A stretch of DNA of 64,000 nucleotides from Clostridiales bacterium (GCA_018371275.1 JAHALF010000009.1:21467-85466); one strand, 5' to 3'. Positions 55,541 to 64,000 are shown, counted from the stretch's first letter. Numbers and translations are program-made. The notes: generated from the letters alone by a model not told the origin.

Positions 55541-55951
55541 ATGTTAATTTGTAAAGTTGTTCGTCAAGTTGCAACAGGTAATGTATATAAAACTATATTT
55601 TCACATGCTATAAAACACTTTGGTGTTAGCAATAATCCCATGGCTGTTCAAAAAACAACTAATGAAAGGGCTACAGGTACTTACAGAATTACTATTAGAA
55701 CATTAGATAGAAAAGAGTATCATTTAACAGATGAAAGTTTTAATTATAATGCTGTATGTTTATTAGCAGAGCTTGTAGAGGCTAAAATAGGTCTTAGAGT
55801 TTTAAAAGATAGACACATGGAAATATTAAATAAATTGGATGAAAATGATAGAAACTTTTTTACAGATATAAAACAAGGAAATGTTATGATACATTCTGAA
55901 AAACTTAATAATACATTAAAACAGATAGAGTTAATATTAAGTAATAAATAG
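55541..55951 (+). CDS. Hypothetical protein, conserved-looking
   Basis: A 136-residue soluble basic protein (ICKVVRQVATGNVYKT, then YNAVCLLAELVEAKIGL and a charged helical C-terminus). I recognise no family. The ATG at 55541 is 9 bases after GGGAGG; a TTG at 55535 is too close to it. It lies alone between thiI and a strong bidirectional terminator. Confidence 0.65.
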   Translation: MLICKVVRQVATGNVYKTIFSHAIKHFGVSNNPMAVQKTTNERATGTYRITIRTLDRKEYHLTDESFNYNAVCLLAELVEAKIGLRVLKDRHMEILNKLDENDRNFFTDIKQGNVMIHSEKLNNTLKQIELILSNK

Positions 55952-55955
55952 AGGG

Positions 55956-56000
55956 ATACTAAAAAATAAAAGGTTATAATAACCTTTTATTTTTTAGTAT
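55956..56000. terminator. Bidirectional terminator
   Basis: A 45-base perfect palindrome (22-bp arms around base 55978) with A-tract and T-tract flanks. It ends the hypothetical gene on the plus strand, and uvrC's last codons lie inside it on the minus strand. Confidence 0.88.
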
Positions 56001-57840
56001 TAAAAAAGTCATATACAGCTTTTGCAGAGCTATAGCTCATGCTTTCAACATTTAAAAGTTCATCTGTTGTAGCTGATTTTATTTTATCTATTGAGCCAAA
56101 ATGTTTTAATAAAGCTTTTTTTCTTTTTTCTCCTATACCATTTATATCATCTAAAATAGATTTTGTTATTAGATTTTGTCTAGATTTTCTATGGTATTCT
56201 ATGGCAAATCTATGGACTTCATCTTGTATTCTAGTTATAAGTTTAAATGCCTCTGAAGATTTTTTTAATTCTATTTCTTTATTATTAAATAATAATCCTC
56301 TAGTTCTATGGCTTTCGTCTTTTACCATACCACATAATAAAATATCTATATTTAAAGATTTTAAAACTTTAGAAACAGCATTTATTTGTCCTTTTCCACC
56401 ATCTAAAAATATAATATCTGGAAGTTTATTAAACTTACCATTTGTATCATTTTCTTGTTTTTCATTTATATATCTTAAAAACCTTCTTTGGACTATTTCT
56501 TGCATACTTGCATAATCATTAGGTCCATTTACATATTTTATTTTAAATTTTCTATAATCTGTTCTTAAAGGTTTGCCATCTTCAAATACAACCATAGAGC
56601 CCACAGATTCTACACCTTGTGTATTGGAGATATCATAAGCTTCTATCCTTTTAAGATATGTTTTTATACCTAAAACATTTGAGATTTCTTGTAATGCACC
56701 AATAGTTTTTTCTTTTTCTTTTTTTAGTCTATCACCTAAACGTTCAAGACTTATAGAAGCATTTTGATAGGCCATTTCAACTAGCTTATGTTTTTCTCCC
56801 TTTTTAGGAGTAATAATATATACTTTTTGTTCTTTTACAGAAGATAGCCATTTTTCTATTAATTCTTTATCATTTATATCTTCTTGTATAACTATTTCTT
56901 TAGGTATAAATGGTGTTCCACTGTAAAATTGTTTTATAAATTCTTCCATAAGTTCACTTCTTGTTAGGTGTTCAACATTATTTAACATAAAGTGTTCTCT
57001 ACCAATTATTTTTCCACTTCTAATAAAAAATATTTGGAACATAGCTTCATAATTAGCTCTAGCAAATGCTATTATATCTTTATCATCAGAATTTATATTT
57101 TCTACTAATTGATTTTCTTCTAATTTTTTTATTGCAAATATTTTATCTCTTATTTCAGACGCTTTTTCAAATTCTAGATTTTCGGAAAAGTCTAACATTT
57201 GTTTTTCTAAACTAGATATTATTTCATTATGTTTGCCATTAAAAAAGTCAATAATTTTAAGTATCATTTCATTGTAGTCTTTTTCAGATATAGAATAATT
57301 GCAAGGTGCGGAGCATTTACCTATATGGTAATTAAGACAGGGTCTATATTTTCCTAGATCTCTAGGAAATTTTAAATGACACGTTCTTATAGAGAATATA
57401 TTGTGTATAAGTTCAACACTGTCTTTTAATAATAGGCTATTTGTAAATGGTCCAAAATATTTAGCTTTGTCATTAGTATGTTTTCTTGTTATGAAAACTT
57501 TAGGAAACATTTCATTTGTAGTTATTTTTATATAAGGATATGTTTTGTCATCTTTTAAGCGAATGTTATATTTAGGGTCATATTTTTTTATAAGGTTATT
57601 TTCTAAAATTAGAGCTTCAACTTCTGTGTTTGTAACTATATATTCAAATTTTGATATATTTTTTACCATACTTAAAACTTTAAAAGAGTTTTTTGTAGAG
57701 CTGTCTCTAAAATATTGTCTTATTCTATTTTTTAAAATTTTTGCTTTTCCTACATATATTACTATATCATCTTTATCAAACATTAAGTATACTCCAGGAG
57801 ATGTAGGCACTTTTTTTAATTCTTCCTCTATATTAAACAA
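55987..57840 (-). CDS. uvrC: Excinuclease ABC subunit C
   Basis: A 617-residue nucleotide excision repair nuclease. The N-terminal GIY-YIG domain (PGVYLMF, IYVGKAKILKNR), the UVR motif (about 203-238), the RNase H-like second nuclease (YDISNTQG, VVFEDGKP, DGGKGQ) and the C-terminal helix-hairpin-helix pair (DDINGIGEKRKKALLKHFGS) are all visible. The start is TTG behind AAGGAGG on the minus strand. It is the downstream gene of a two-gene block with fliB-like. Confidence 0.94.
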   Translation of the reverse strand: MFNIEEELKKVPTSPGVYLMFDKDDIVIYVGKAKILKNRIRQYFRDSSTKNSFKVLSMVKNISKFEYIVTNTEVEALILENNLIKKYDPKYNIRLKDDKTYPYIKITTNEMFPKVFITRKHTNDKAKYFGPFTNSLLLKDSVELIHNIFSIRTCHLKFPRDLGKYRPCLNYHIGKCSAPCNYSISEKDYNEMILKIIDFFNGKHNEIISSLEKQMLDFSENLEFEKASEIRDKIFAIKKLEENQLVENINSDDKDIIAFARANYEAMFQIFFIRSGKIIGREHFMLNNVEHLTRSELMEEFIKQFYSGTPFIPKEIVIQEDINDKELIEKWLSSVKEQKVYIITPKKGEKHKLVEMAYQNASISLERLGDRLKKEKEKTIGALQEISNVLGIKTYLKRIEAYDISNTQGVESVGSMVVFEDGKPLRTDYRKFKIKYVNGPNDYASMQEIVQRRFLRYINEKQENDTNGKFNKLPDIIFLDGGKGQINAVSKVLKSLNIDILLCGMVKDESHRTRGLLFNNKEIELKKSSEAFKLITRIQDEVHRFAIEYHRKSRQNLITKSILDDINGIGEKRKKALLKHFGSIDKIKSATTDELLNVESMSYSSAKAVYDFFNTKK

Positions 57841-57864
57841 ATATATCCTCCTTATATTTAATTA

Positions 57865-59163
57865 TTAAGAGCTTTTTATTAGTATTGCTAAGTGTGCTAG
57901 ATTATCTAAATTATTTTCTTTAACATAAGATAAAATTTCTGGTAATTTTACAGGTTGGTCGGCACACATTCTACCAAATAATGTACTTATTTTATGTAAT
58001 AAATCTTCCTCAAGTTTATTTGCATTACTTAAATAAACAGATAATAGACTTTTATAAAAAATGTAGTAAGAAATAAAAATAGTACAACATTCTTTTACAG
58101 AATTACTACCATTAAAAGGAAATCCTTTAGAAAAGAATAAATTAACAAAAATATTTTCTATAAAGTATTCTTTTTCTTTCATTAATTTAGAACGATTTTC
58201 TTTAAATTCGTTATATAAAGTAGATATCATATTGTTATCGTCTATTTCAGAAATTGCTTTTTCTAAAATTAAAAACCCAATTTTCATTTCCATACAAAAT
58301 TCTTTTGTTCCAGAACTTTTTAAATTAGAAGACATAATATTTTTTGACATATTTAAAGGTAAGGATTGATTTTGTTTATCTATTTTTAATATATCCTCAT
58401 ATATAGAAATATTATCAAAAAAGCTATTTAAATATAATGGAATATCATCATATTTATTATTATTACTTAATTCATCAATTTTTAACATAAGTATACTTAA
58501 TAAAATCATTCTATCATCTAAAGAATAGTTTCTTAATTGTAATAGTTGTAAGCAAACTAATCTTATATCATCAAAATAGTTTATAATTCTATTTTTATTT
58601 TTTGATAAATCTACAACATAATTGTATTTTATACTTTTATCATCTTCTACCAATTCAAAACAAATACCATCTTCTAACGAATAAAGCAATTTGCTAACTT
58701 CTTCACATCCAATAACTAATGAACGTTCATAGTTATTAAAAATATTATTAACATTTCTTGGATAAGATTGGCAAGTATAACAAAGACCTTTTTCACCTAA
58801 ATTTTTATGTATTTCACAAAGTCCATCTTTATCTTGAAACGGACAAGATGATACATTATAATATTCACTTATTGTTTGATCAACTTCATCAGCTGTAAGC
58901 GTATAATCTAATTTAGTTAACTCTTTTTTATGTACTATTTTAGCATAACTTAAACTATTTTTGCTAGTTCTATCTCTTTTAACATATTTGTTTAACAAAG
59001 ATACAAAATAGTCTGGCTCTTTTATGGTTTTATAATATAAATAAGTCTGTTTATCTACAGATATTTTCCAATTGTAGCTACAACAGTTTATTTTACAAGA
59101 AGAACCAGAACATCTAAAATCTTTATAATATGTTGGTTGTAAAAATTTATATTTATCTTTCAT
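57865..59163 (-). CDS. fliB: Flagellin lysine-N-methylase-like protein
   Basis: A 432-residue protein with the Cys-rich signature of the FliB family: FRCSGSSCKINCCSYNWKIS near residue 17, then CPFQDKDGLCEIH and GLCYTCQSYPR, which could bind an Fe-S cluster. FliB methylates surface lysines of flagellin; no flagellin gene is in the window. The start is ATG 59163 with GGAGG upstream. The name rests on family resemblance. Confidence 0.75.
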   Translation of the reverse strand: MKDKYKFLQPTYYKDFRCSGSSCKINCCSYNWKISVDKQTYLYYKTIKEPDYFVSLLNKYVKRDRTSKNSLSYAKIVHKKELTKLDYTLTADEVDQTISEYYNVSSCPFQDKDGLCEIHKNLGEKGLCYTCQSYPRNVNNIFNNYERSLVIGCEEVSKLLYSLEDGICFELVEDDKSIKYNYVVDLSKNKNRIINYFDDIRLVCLQLLQLRNYSLDDRMILLSILMLKIDELSNNNKYDDIPLYLNSFFDNISIYEDILKIDKQNQSLPLNMSKNIMSSNLKSSGTKEFCMEMKIGFLILEKAISEIDDNNMISTLYNEFKENRSKLMKEKEYFIENIFVNLFFSKGFPFNGSNSVKECCTIFISYYIFYKSLLSVYLSNANKLEEDLLHKISTLFGRMCADQPVKLPEILSYVKENNLDNLAHLAILIKSS

Positions 59164-59260
59164 TTTTAAGTCCTCCGTTTTGTTTATAAGTTACTATTAA
59201 TAGAATCAACTATAAAAATTAATTTTTATAGTTAAAATTTTAATAATATATATAATACTA

Positions 59261-59328
59261 ATCTTAACTTTAGTTAATATTATAACATAAATTTTATGTT
59301 TTGTATATAGAATATATAGTTATTAATA
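59261..59328 (+). repeat. Decayed duplicate of the spoVB 5' segment
   Basis: Bases 59261-59319 align to 59523-59581 (inside the spoVB fragment) with about 50 of 59 identical, with no open frame. The surrounding gap (59164-59489) otherwise shows only AT-rich sequence. Confidence 0.6.
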
Positions 59329-59489
59329 GTATGTAGTAATAGTATAAAAATATATATTAATTAATGTTAATAATATTATTTAATTTATTGTTAAATATAT
59401 TTAATTAACTTATATTAAATAAATTATTTAAAAAAGATATAATTAGTAAACAAGGTTCATATATTAAAATAAAAAATTAAGGAGATTTT

Positions 59490-59654
59490 ATGAGTAAGAA
59501 TTTAATTATAAAAGGCGCTATAATATTAACTTTAGCTAATATTATAACCCGTATTTTAGGTTTTGTATATAGGATATATATGTCTAATGTGATAGGTGCA
59601 GAAGGTATGGGATTATACCAACTTATAATGCCTATATATATAAAATTGTTATAA
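59490..59654 (+). pseudogene. spoVB: N-terminal fragment of spoVB (MurJ/Wzx-type flippase)
   Basis: A 54-residue frame with a good RBS (AAGGAG). It reads SKNLIIKGAIILTLANIITR, ILGFVYRIYMSN and IGAEGMGLYQLIMPIY, which is the standard start of stage V sporulation protein B and related lipid flippases (normally about 500 residues), then diverges to a stop. The gene has been cut after the first helix or so. Confidence 0.75.
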
Positions 59655-59711
59655 TAAGACATAATCAAAAAACATTGAAAAACTAGGGGTTTTAATTATG
59701 TCTTATTTTTG
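59653..59711 (+). terminator. Long hairpin at the spoVB break point
   Basis: AATAAGACATAAT (59653-59665) and ATTATGTCTTATT (59695-59707) are a perfect 13-bp inverted repeat with an inner AAAAC/GTTTT stem and a following T tract. It begins exactly where the spoVB frame ends. Confidence 0.55.
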
Positions 59712-59756
59712 TAAATAAATTAAGTCTTAATTTGATAATAACATAAGACCTTATAG

Positions 59757-59870
59757 ATTGGAAGTAAAACTATTGATAATAAAACAAAGGCAATAATATA
59801 TAATGGATATATAATTGCGTTAATGATAGGAATATTAGAGTTAAATACAGTAAATTCAATTTATATATAA
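59757..59870 (+). pseudogene. Coding-like scrap (possible flippase remnant)
   Basis: An open stretch without start codon reads IGSKTIDNKTKAIIYNGYII then ALMIGILELNTVNS before stops. It could be a C-terminal piece of the same flippase, implying an internal deletion, but the match is too short to be sure. The rest of 59712-60082 is AT-rich and shows only a possible promoter. Confidence 0.3.
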
Positions 59871-59911
59871 TAAAATATAAATAAATTGTTAATAAAAATA
59901 CAATAAAAATA

Positions 59912-59941
59912 TTGACAAAATGAGTCAAAATATAAGATAAT
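59912..59941 (+). promoter_or_regulatory. Possible promoter with small palindrome
   Basis: TTGACA (59912-59917), an 18-base spacer and GATAAT (59936-59941). The TTGAC...GTCAA inverted repeat overlaps the -35. Confidence 0.4.
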
Positions 59942-60082
59942 AGTATTAAAAATTAACTATTAAATTAAAATGAAAATATATATTATGAAATTTTAAGGTG
60001 AAATTTTCAAAATTATATAAATTATTTAGTTTATTAATATAAAATTATTAACATAACTATTAGAAAAAGAGGTGTATTTTAC

Positions 60083-60772
60083 ATGAAGGAAAAAATATTT
60101 AGATGAAACAATACTTAAAATGAAAAGACAAAAAGATAAAGAAGAAAATATTCATATAGAAGAAGGTGTATATATAAATAATGAGTATTTAGAGTTTGAA
60201 GAAATAAAGCTATTTAATGAAAGTATGAGTATACTTTTACCAAAAAGTTTTATAGATTTACCAGATAGTATGAAAAAAATAAAATATCCATCGTAACAAA
60301 GACCACATATAATAAAAACTAGCTTAGATACATCAGTAAATTTTGGATTTAGCCTATTACCAATAAGAAATGAACAGACAAAAGATACAGTAAAACAGCA
60401 TTAAAAAGGGTGAATACAGCTTATGTTTTTATGATTTAAAAGAGGAAAAAATAGAAAAAAACAATTAGTTGGTTTGATTTCAAAAGTTATGGAGTTGATT
60501 TTCCTATGTATAATATAATGTATATAATACCAATAAGAAATAAAGTTATGTATGGAATATTTAATTGTTTATATAAAGATATAGAGAAATGGAAAAATTA
60601 TGCATTTTAATTAATAAAAACAATAAAAGAAAATAAAAATTATGATTATGGTATTATAAAAGTTTATAATAAATACAAAGATGATAAACGTACAGAATAT
60701 TTTGATAATTTAGGATATAGTGAAACTATACAAGATGGAATTAACGCTAAAACTTTTTATAATAAAAAATAA
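60083..60772 (+). pseudogene. Broken effector-chaperone-like gene (DcrB/Eag, DUF1795-like)
   Basis: A clear RBS (AGAGGTG) and ATG 60083, then a frameshift in an A6 run at about 60090-60097 after which the frame reads YLDETILKMKRQKDKEENI, MSILLPKSFIDLP and KIKYPS with TAA at 60294. It continues as TSLDTSVNFGFSLLP, then (after another shift near 60400) ISWFDFKSYGVDFPMYNIM and MYGIFNCLYKDIEKWKN. The 'LLPxxFxDLP...VNF.FSL' pattern resembles DcrB/EagT6-type loading chaperones of polymorphic effectors. At least two frameshifts and three stops. The assignment is tentative. Confidence 0.5.
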
Positions 60773-60794
60773 ATAAACTATATGGAGAATAATA

Positions 60795-61162
60795 GTGAAA
60801 ATTACATTAAATTTATTAATTTTAGGAATTATATTAAATATATTATTAATTATATCTTTTTGGTTTAATAAAGATGCAATTATTAGTTTTACTAATATTG
60901 AAGTAAATATTAAAATAATATCTTTATTTATATATTTATATATTATTTATTTTTAATTAACTATAATATGGTTAATTATCATAAAATCTTTTTTTATATA
61001 ATAAATTGGTTTGTTAAAATAGTTATAATTTTGGGATGTTTTAACTTATACATAGTATCAGATAATTTTAATTTTATAAAAATTATGTTATTTTTTGTAC
61101 TTGGAGTAATAATTTCATTAGGAATTCTTTTATTATATACAATTATATTAGCATTTAGTTGA
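60795..61162 (+). pseudogene. Small membrane protein split by a T-run frameshift
   Basis: GTG 60795 (RBS TGGAGAA) opens a hydrophobic frame ending at TAA 60954-60956. Adding one base in the T4 run at 60951-60954 joins it to the frame containing ATG 60968, which runs to 61162, giving about 123 residues with four hydrophobic segments. The second part (64 residues) could also be translated on its own from 60968. The position next to toxin-module genes suggests an immunity-type protein. Confidence 0.45.
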
Positions 61163-61369
61163 TTGGAAAATATGTTGGCATTAGCTTCATTAATAATATT
61201 AATATTTTTTATAATGATTGATTTAATTATTATGGTATGTTTATTAATTTTTATAACTAATATTTGTAAGAAAGATAAAATTGAAAGACTATTAAGTATA
61301 ATTTATTTTCCTGTATTATATTATATGATAATAAGTGGAGTAGAATTTATAAATAGTTTTATAAACTAG
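61163..61369 (+). CDS. Small membrane protein, possible immunity protein
   Basis: A 68-residue protein with two hydrophobic helices, starting at TTG 61163 or ATG 61172, abutting the preceding frame. The C-terminal KIERLLSIIYFPVLYYM segment recurs in a decayed copy at 63283-63376 (KIYKVLSIIYSPAVYFM). Repeated small membrane proteins next to toxin modules are typical of immunity genes; no direct proof here. Confidence 0.5.
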   Translation: MENMLALASLIILIFFIMIDLIIMVCLLIFITNICKKDKIERLLSIIYFPVLYYMIISGVEFINSFIN

Positions 61370-61424
61370 TTTTATTGATAAGTTGATTATAATCTAATTA
61401 ACAAAAGGCGATGAAATATTAAAA

Positions 61425-62491
61425 ATGAATTCATTTTTAGTATGTAGACATGGAGGATTAATAGAACCAATAGATTCTGGACAAGATTTAATTTATGAAC
61501 AAGAAGAAATAGAAGAAATAGAGGAAGATAATTTAGAGAGTGATATTGAAGTAGAAAACACTACAGAATTAATAGATTCGAATAAAGATACGGAAGTTTT
61601 AAAAAGTTTAATGAATAGAGAGGGTACAGGAATAAGTTTATCTAAAGAACCTGAAGAATTTATTAAATATACGGAAAATATAATTGATAATTCATTTGAA
61701 ATGGGTAAAGACAGAGTAGATGTAATGGTGGGTGATACACCATTAGGTATATTAGTTAAACCAGAACTTTATAATTATATGCCAGATGCAATAATACAAG
61801 AAGAATTAAAAAAAATAATGGCTGATTTATATAGAGCTCAACAGAATAAAGAATTAGATGTATTTAGTTATGATCAAACTAGAGAAATTGCTAAATTAAT
61901 GAACGAAGCTATAAATTCTAATGGAATATTTTTTATACCAACAGAGGAACAACATTATTTTAGAAATGTAATGAATGACTTAAGTAGAGCACCCCAAAAT
62001 TTAGAGGATATGTTGAAAGAAACTAAACAAGGTAAGTGGAAATTATTACCAGTAGGAGGTTCGGTTTATCATAAACAAGGAGAAGGAAATAATATGTACA
62101 ATTTGAAATTTGTATCAATTGATTATGATGAAAATGGAAAAGAACTTGATTATGGATATTTTGAGGCTGTATATAGTTTAGAAAATCCAAACGAAACATA
62201 TACAGAAAAAAATCCACCAAGAGAGTTTTAATTGATAGAGAGAAGTATTTTATTAATATGGGGACATATAATTATGGTGGAAATACATTTTTTCATACAA
62301 TTAAAGATATAATTCCATACAATGGTATAAATGGTATGGGAAATGCTGAAGAAGATGCTCTATTATTATTACCTAATGATTATGAACTATTTTTTAAAGA
62401 TAAGTTTAAGAAACTTATACCAACAGAAGATATAGAAAAAGTTTATAAAAATGAAGAGGAAATTAAAAAGTTTATTGAAAGGATAAATTAA
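61425..62491 (+). pseudogene. Orphan polymorphic-toxin C-terminal module, frameshifted
   Basis: The frame reads (KGDEILK)MNSFLVCRHGGLIEPIDSGQ, the tail of a DUF4280 PAAR-like domain whose front part is absent. A charged linker, a helical region (about residues 90-200) and GKWKLLPVGGSVYH, YNLKFVS and YGYFEAVYSLENPNETYTE follow, to a TAA at 62229. One extra T in the T4 run at 62226-62229 restores the frame into LIDREKYFINMGTYNYGG and on to 62491. 'FEAVY...NMGTYNY' is a recurrent toxin C-terminus of Firmicutes polymorphic toxins. The first part (268 residues) and the second (77 residues from ATG 62258) could be separate products. Confidence 0.6.
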
Positions 62492-63001
62492 ATGAAAACA
62501 AGTTTAAATTTAAAAACAAATATATTAATAATATTAATGAGCATATTTTATTTTTTTATTTTAATTAATATAATTTTATTTTTTTCATTTGAAATAAACT
62601 TGAGTATGCTATTTACATTTTTTATTTTTTACAATATAGTATTTATAATGTTTAGATATATTGTTTTAATTAGAAATTTTTTTAGTGTATTTTTAAAAGA
62701 AAATAATAATAAAGATAAAAAATTTATATTTTATGGAAATATATTTAGTTTATTAATTTATTTATATGTTATTATTACAAGGTTAAATTTACTTCCGGTT
62801 CTAAATATATTATTTATATATCCTGAATTAATTGTAACAACTATATTTAATATACCAATATTATATTCAATATCAAGTAAAATAATTAATAATAAATATT
62901 TTATAAGTATTATAAAAATAATACTAGTAATATTATTTTTATTTAATATATATTTAATATTTAATAATAAATATATTAGTGAAATAATATTACTTCCATA
63001 A
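62492..63001 (+). CDS. Membrane protein, likely immunity to the adjacent toxin module
   Basis: A 169-residue protein with five or so hydrophobic segments and almost no soluble domain. It starts with ATG directly after the toxin-module stop (AAATTAAATG, weak RBS AAAGGATAA upstream). Abutting placement and membrane nature suggest an immunity protein for a toxin acting at or in the membrane. No family recognised. Confidence 0.5.
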   Translation: MKTSLNLKTNILIILMSIFYFFILINIILFFSFEINLSMLFTFFIFYNIVFIMFRYIVLIRNFFSVFLKENNNKDKKFIFYGNIFSLLIYLYVIITRLNLLPVLNILFIYPELIVTTIFNIPILYSISSKIINNKYFISIIKIILVILFLFNIYLIFNNKYISEIILLP

Positions 63002-63132
63002 AAAAATTAGGTATTATGATTAATCATTTAAATAAATTACTTAAAAATTTAGAAGAGATATTAAAGTAGACTAAAACAAGTAAAATTGAAATTATTGACT
63101 GTAATAAAATCCATTATAATTATAGTAATTAT

Positions 63133-63376
63133 ATGATTACCATATATTTTAATATGTATTTTCATATAGTAGTGTTAATAGATATTGTTAAAGTAATTTT
63201 AGTAGTAGGACTTATTTTATATGTTTTTTTCATACGAAATATAATTATTTTTATGATTTTATTTTATTATAAATATAAATAAAATATATAAGGTATTAAG
63301 TATTATATATTCTCCAGCAGTATATTTTATGTTATTTAATACATTATATTTCATAATAAAAATAATAAGTAGATAA
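63133..63376 (+). pseudogene. Decayed copy of the small membrane (immunity-like) protein
   Basis: ATG 63133 gives 49 hydrophobic residues to TAA 63280. In another frame the sequence continues as KIYKVLSIIYSPAVYFM to a stop at 63374-63376, matching the C-terminus of the 61163-61369 product. One frameshift near 63265-63285 separates them. The following 270 bases (63377-63648) show no supportable feature. Confidence 0.5.
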
Positions 63377-63648
63377 AAAATATATTTTAATAAAAGTTAT
63401 TTTAAAGTTTAAGATATGTTTATTAAATATCGTATTTATATAACGCAGTATTAAAAAAATGATAAATTCAAAAAGCTATGATTTTAAATTTATTTTTTCG
63501 TGATATTGATGACTTAAAAGGGATTTCTATAAAATTATTAAATGGTAGAGGGTTATGATTTATATTAGCACTATGACTAATAAATTATAAGTTTTATAAG
63601 AAGTACAAAATAGATAATAAGTTAAACTGTACTTTAAGGGGGGATATT

Positions 63649-64000
63649 ATGGAATATTTATCAGCGCATAACATAAGAGTAACAGGAAGATTTACAATAC
63701 AAACAATAAGAGATATAAAAATAACTATAAAAACAAATGAGCATCCAACAATATATGTAAAAGGCATAATACCAGCAAGTGTAGGTATGGAACAAATAAA
63801 AGAGAAGTGTTTTAAAGAGCCAATAAGAGTTGTAGAACTTGACGAAGATGGGAACGAAAAAGAGTATGGAATATTTGAAGGTATAATATTAGATACAAAA
63901 ATAAAAGAAGAAGGTAACTTTTATGAAATCGAAATAAATGGTATAAGTGCATCGTATTTGTTTGATATAGAAAAGAAGAAAAAGTCTTTTCAAAATGTAA
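63649..64000 (+). CDS. VgrG/phage late-control-D-like protein (3' end outside window)
   Basis: ATG 63649 follows the strong RBS AAGGGGGG; the frame is open to the window edge (117 residues). VTGRFTIQTIRDIKITIKTN, HPTIYVKGIIPAS and YGIFEGIILDTKI, FYEIEINGISASYLFD match the first beta domain of VgrG/Pvc8/gpD-type spike hub proteins of contractile injection systems. With the PAAR-like tail and possible chaperone upstream it suggests an effector-delivery locus. Only the N-terminal part can be judged. Confidence 0.65.
   Translation, partial: MEYLSAHNIRVTGRFTIQTIRDIKITIKTNEHPTIYVKGIIPASVGMEQIKEKCFKEPIRVVELDEDGNEKEYGIFEGIILDTKIKEEGNFYEIEINGISASYLFDIEKKKKSFQNV

Noticed and set aside
56039..56515. 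Plus-strand open frame of 158 codons inside uvrC
   Set aside because: Antisense to conserved uvrC coding sequence, without an RBS.
59477..59668. Minus-strand 63-codon frame over the spoVB fragment
   Set aside because: The plus strand has the RBS and the recognisable flippase start; the opposite frame is its shadow.
1..64000. tRNA or rRNA genes, riboswitches
   Set aside because: No GC-richer structured segments, GTTCRANNC-like tRNA motifs or recognisable riboswitch cores were seen; in such AT-rich sequence RNA genes would stand out.

Overview
The window is very AT-rich, with a dense housekeeping gene layout, strong AGGAGG-type ribosome binding sites, frequent TTG starts, Fur-type and sigma-A-type promoters, a spoVB-like sporulation gene fragment and motility-linked genes (yjfB-like, flagellin lysine methylase-like). 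This points to a low-GC, spore-forming, motile anaerobe of the Clostridia, probably Lachnospirales or a near relative. I cannot place it to genus. I see no rRNA, tRNA or CRISPR array.

Layout. 1-13.4 kb: a carbohydrate uptake locus with two large sugar-binding lipoprotein-type genes, four MalF/MalG-type permeases, an NHL/TPR protein, a Yip1-type membrane protein and a DUF5696-type protein, but no ATPase gene. 13.5-14.0 kb: a small XRE/zinc-ribbon regulator. 14.1-17.1 kb: a zur-znuACB-like zinc operon with two perfect 7-1-7 Fur-family operators. 17.3-20.5 kb: an IsdE-type heme uptake operon ending in a HugZ-like gene, with its own palindromic operator. 20.7-25.3 kb: a cyclophilin lipoprotein and, on the minus strand, pyrophosphatase, LUD-domain protein, lysA and aroC. 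25.5-35.2 kb: a complete nucleoside salvage and uptake block (PNP, deoC, deoB, cdd, nupABC-like ABC transporter, pdp, a BMP-family binding lipoprotein), with two tandem mini-lipoprotein copies in front of the binding protein.

35.26-45.5 kb is the accessory region of most interest. It begins and is punctuated by 57-60 bp cruciform repeats and holds a decayed prophage lysis module (holin, M15 endolysin, several broken genes). Converging on it is a 1921-residue homologue of the large clostridial glucosylating toxins (TcdA/TcdB/TcsL/TpeL family). The toxin keeps the cysteine protease triad and the translocation domain and ends before any CROP repeats. Several residues that are normally invariant in the glucosyltransferase active site are replaced, including the second Asp of the DXD motif. 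Upstream of the toxin are three 25-bp tandem repeats carrying TTTACA-like boxes. Holin, endolysin and toxin together recall the C. difficile PaLoc, but no TcdR-type sigma gene is recognisable.

45.5-59.2 kb returns to ordinary content: a TPR protein, two small unknown proteins, a GGDEF-EAL signalling protein, a yjfB-like gene, prmA-rsmE-nifS/iscS-thiI, an unknown conserved-looking protein, uvrC and a fliB-like gene. 59.2-64 kb is a second accessory region: a truncated spoVB with a decayed duplicate of its 5' end, a broken chaperone-like gene, small membrane proteins that look like immunity proteins, a frameshifted orphan toxin C-terminal module carrying the tail of a PAAR-like (DUF4280) domain, and the start of a VgrG/late-control-D-like gene that runs off the window. 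Many breaks in both accessory regions fall in A or T homopolymers. They could be real decay, phase variation or assembly error, and I note this wherever it matters.
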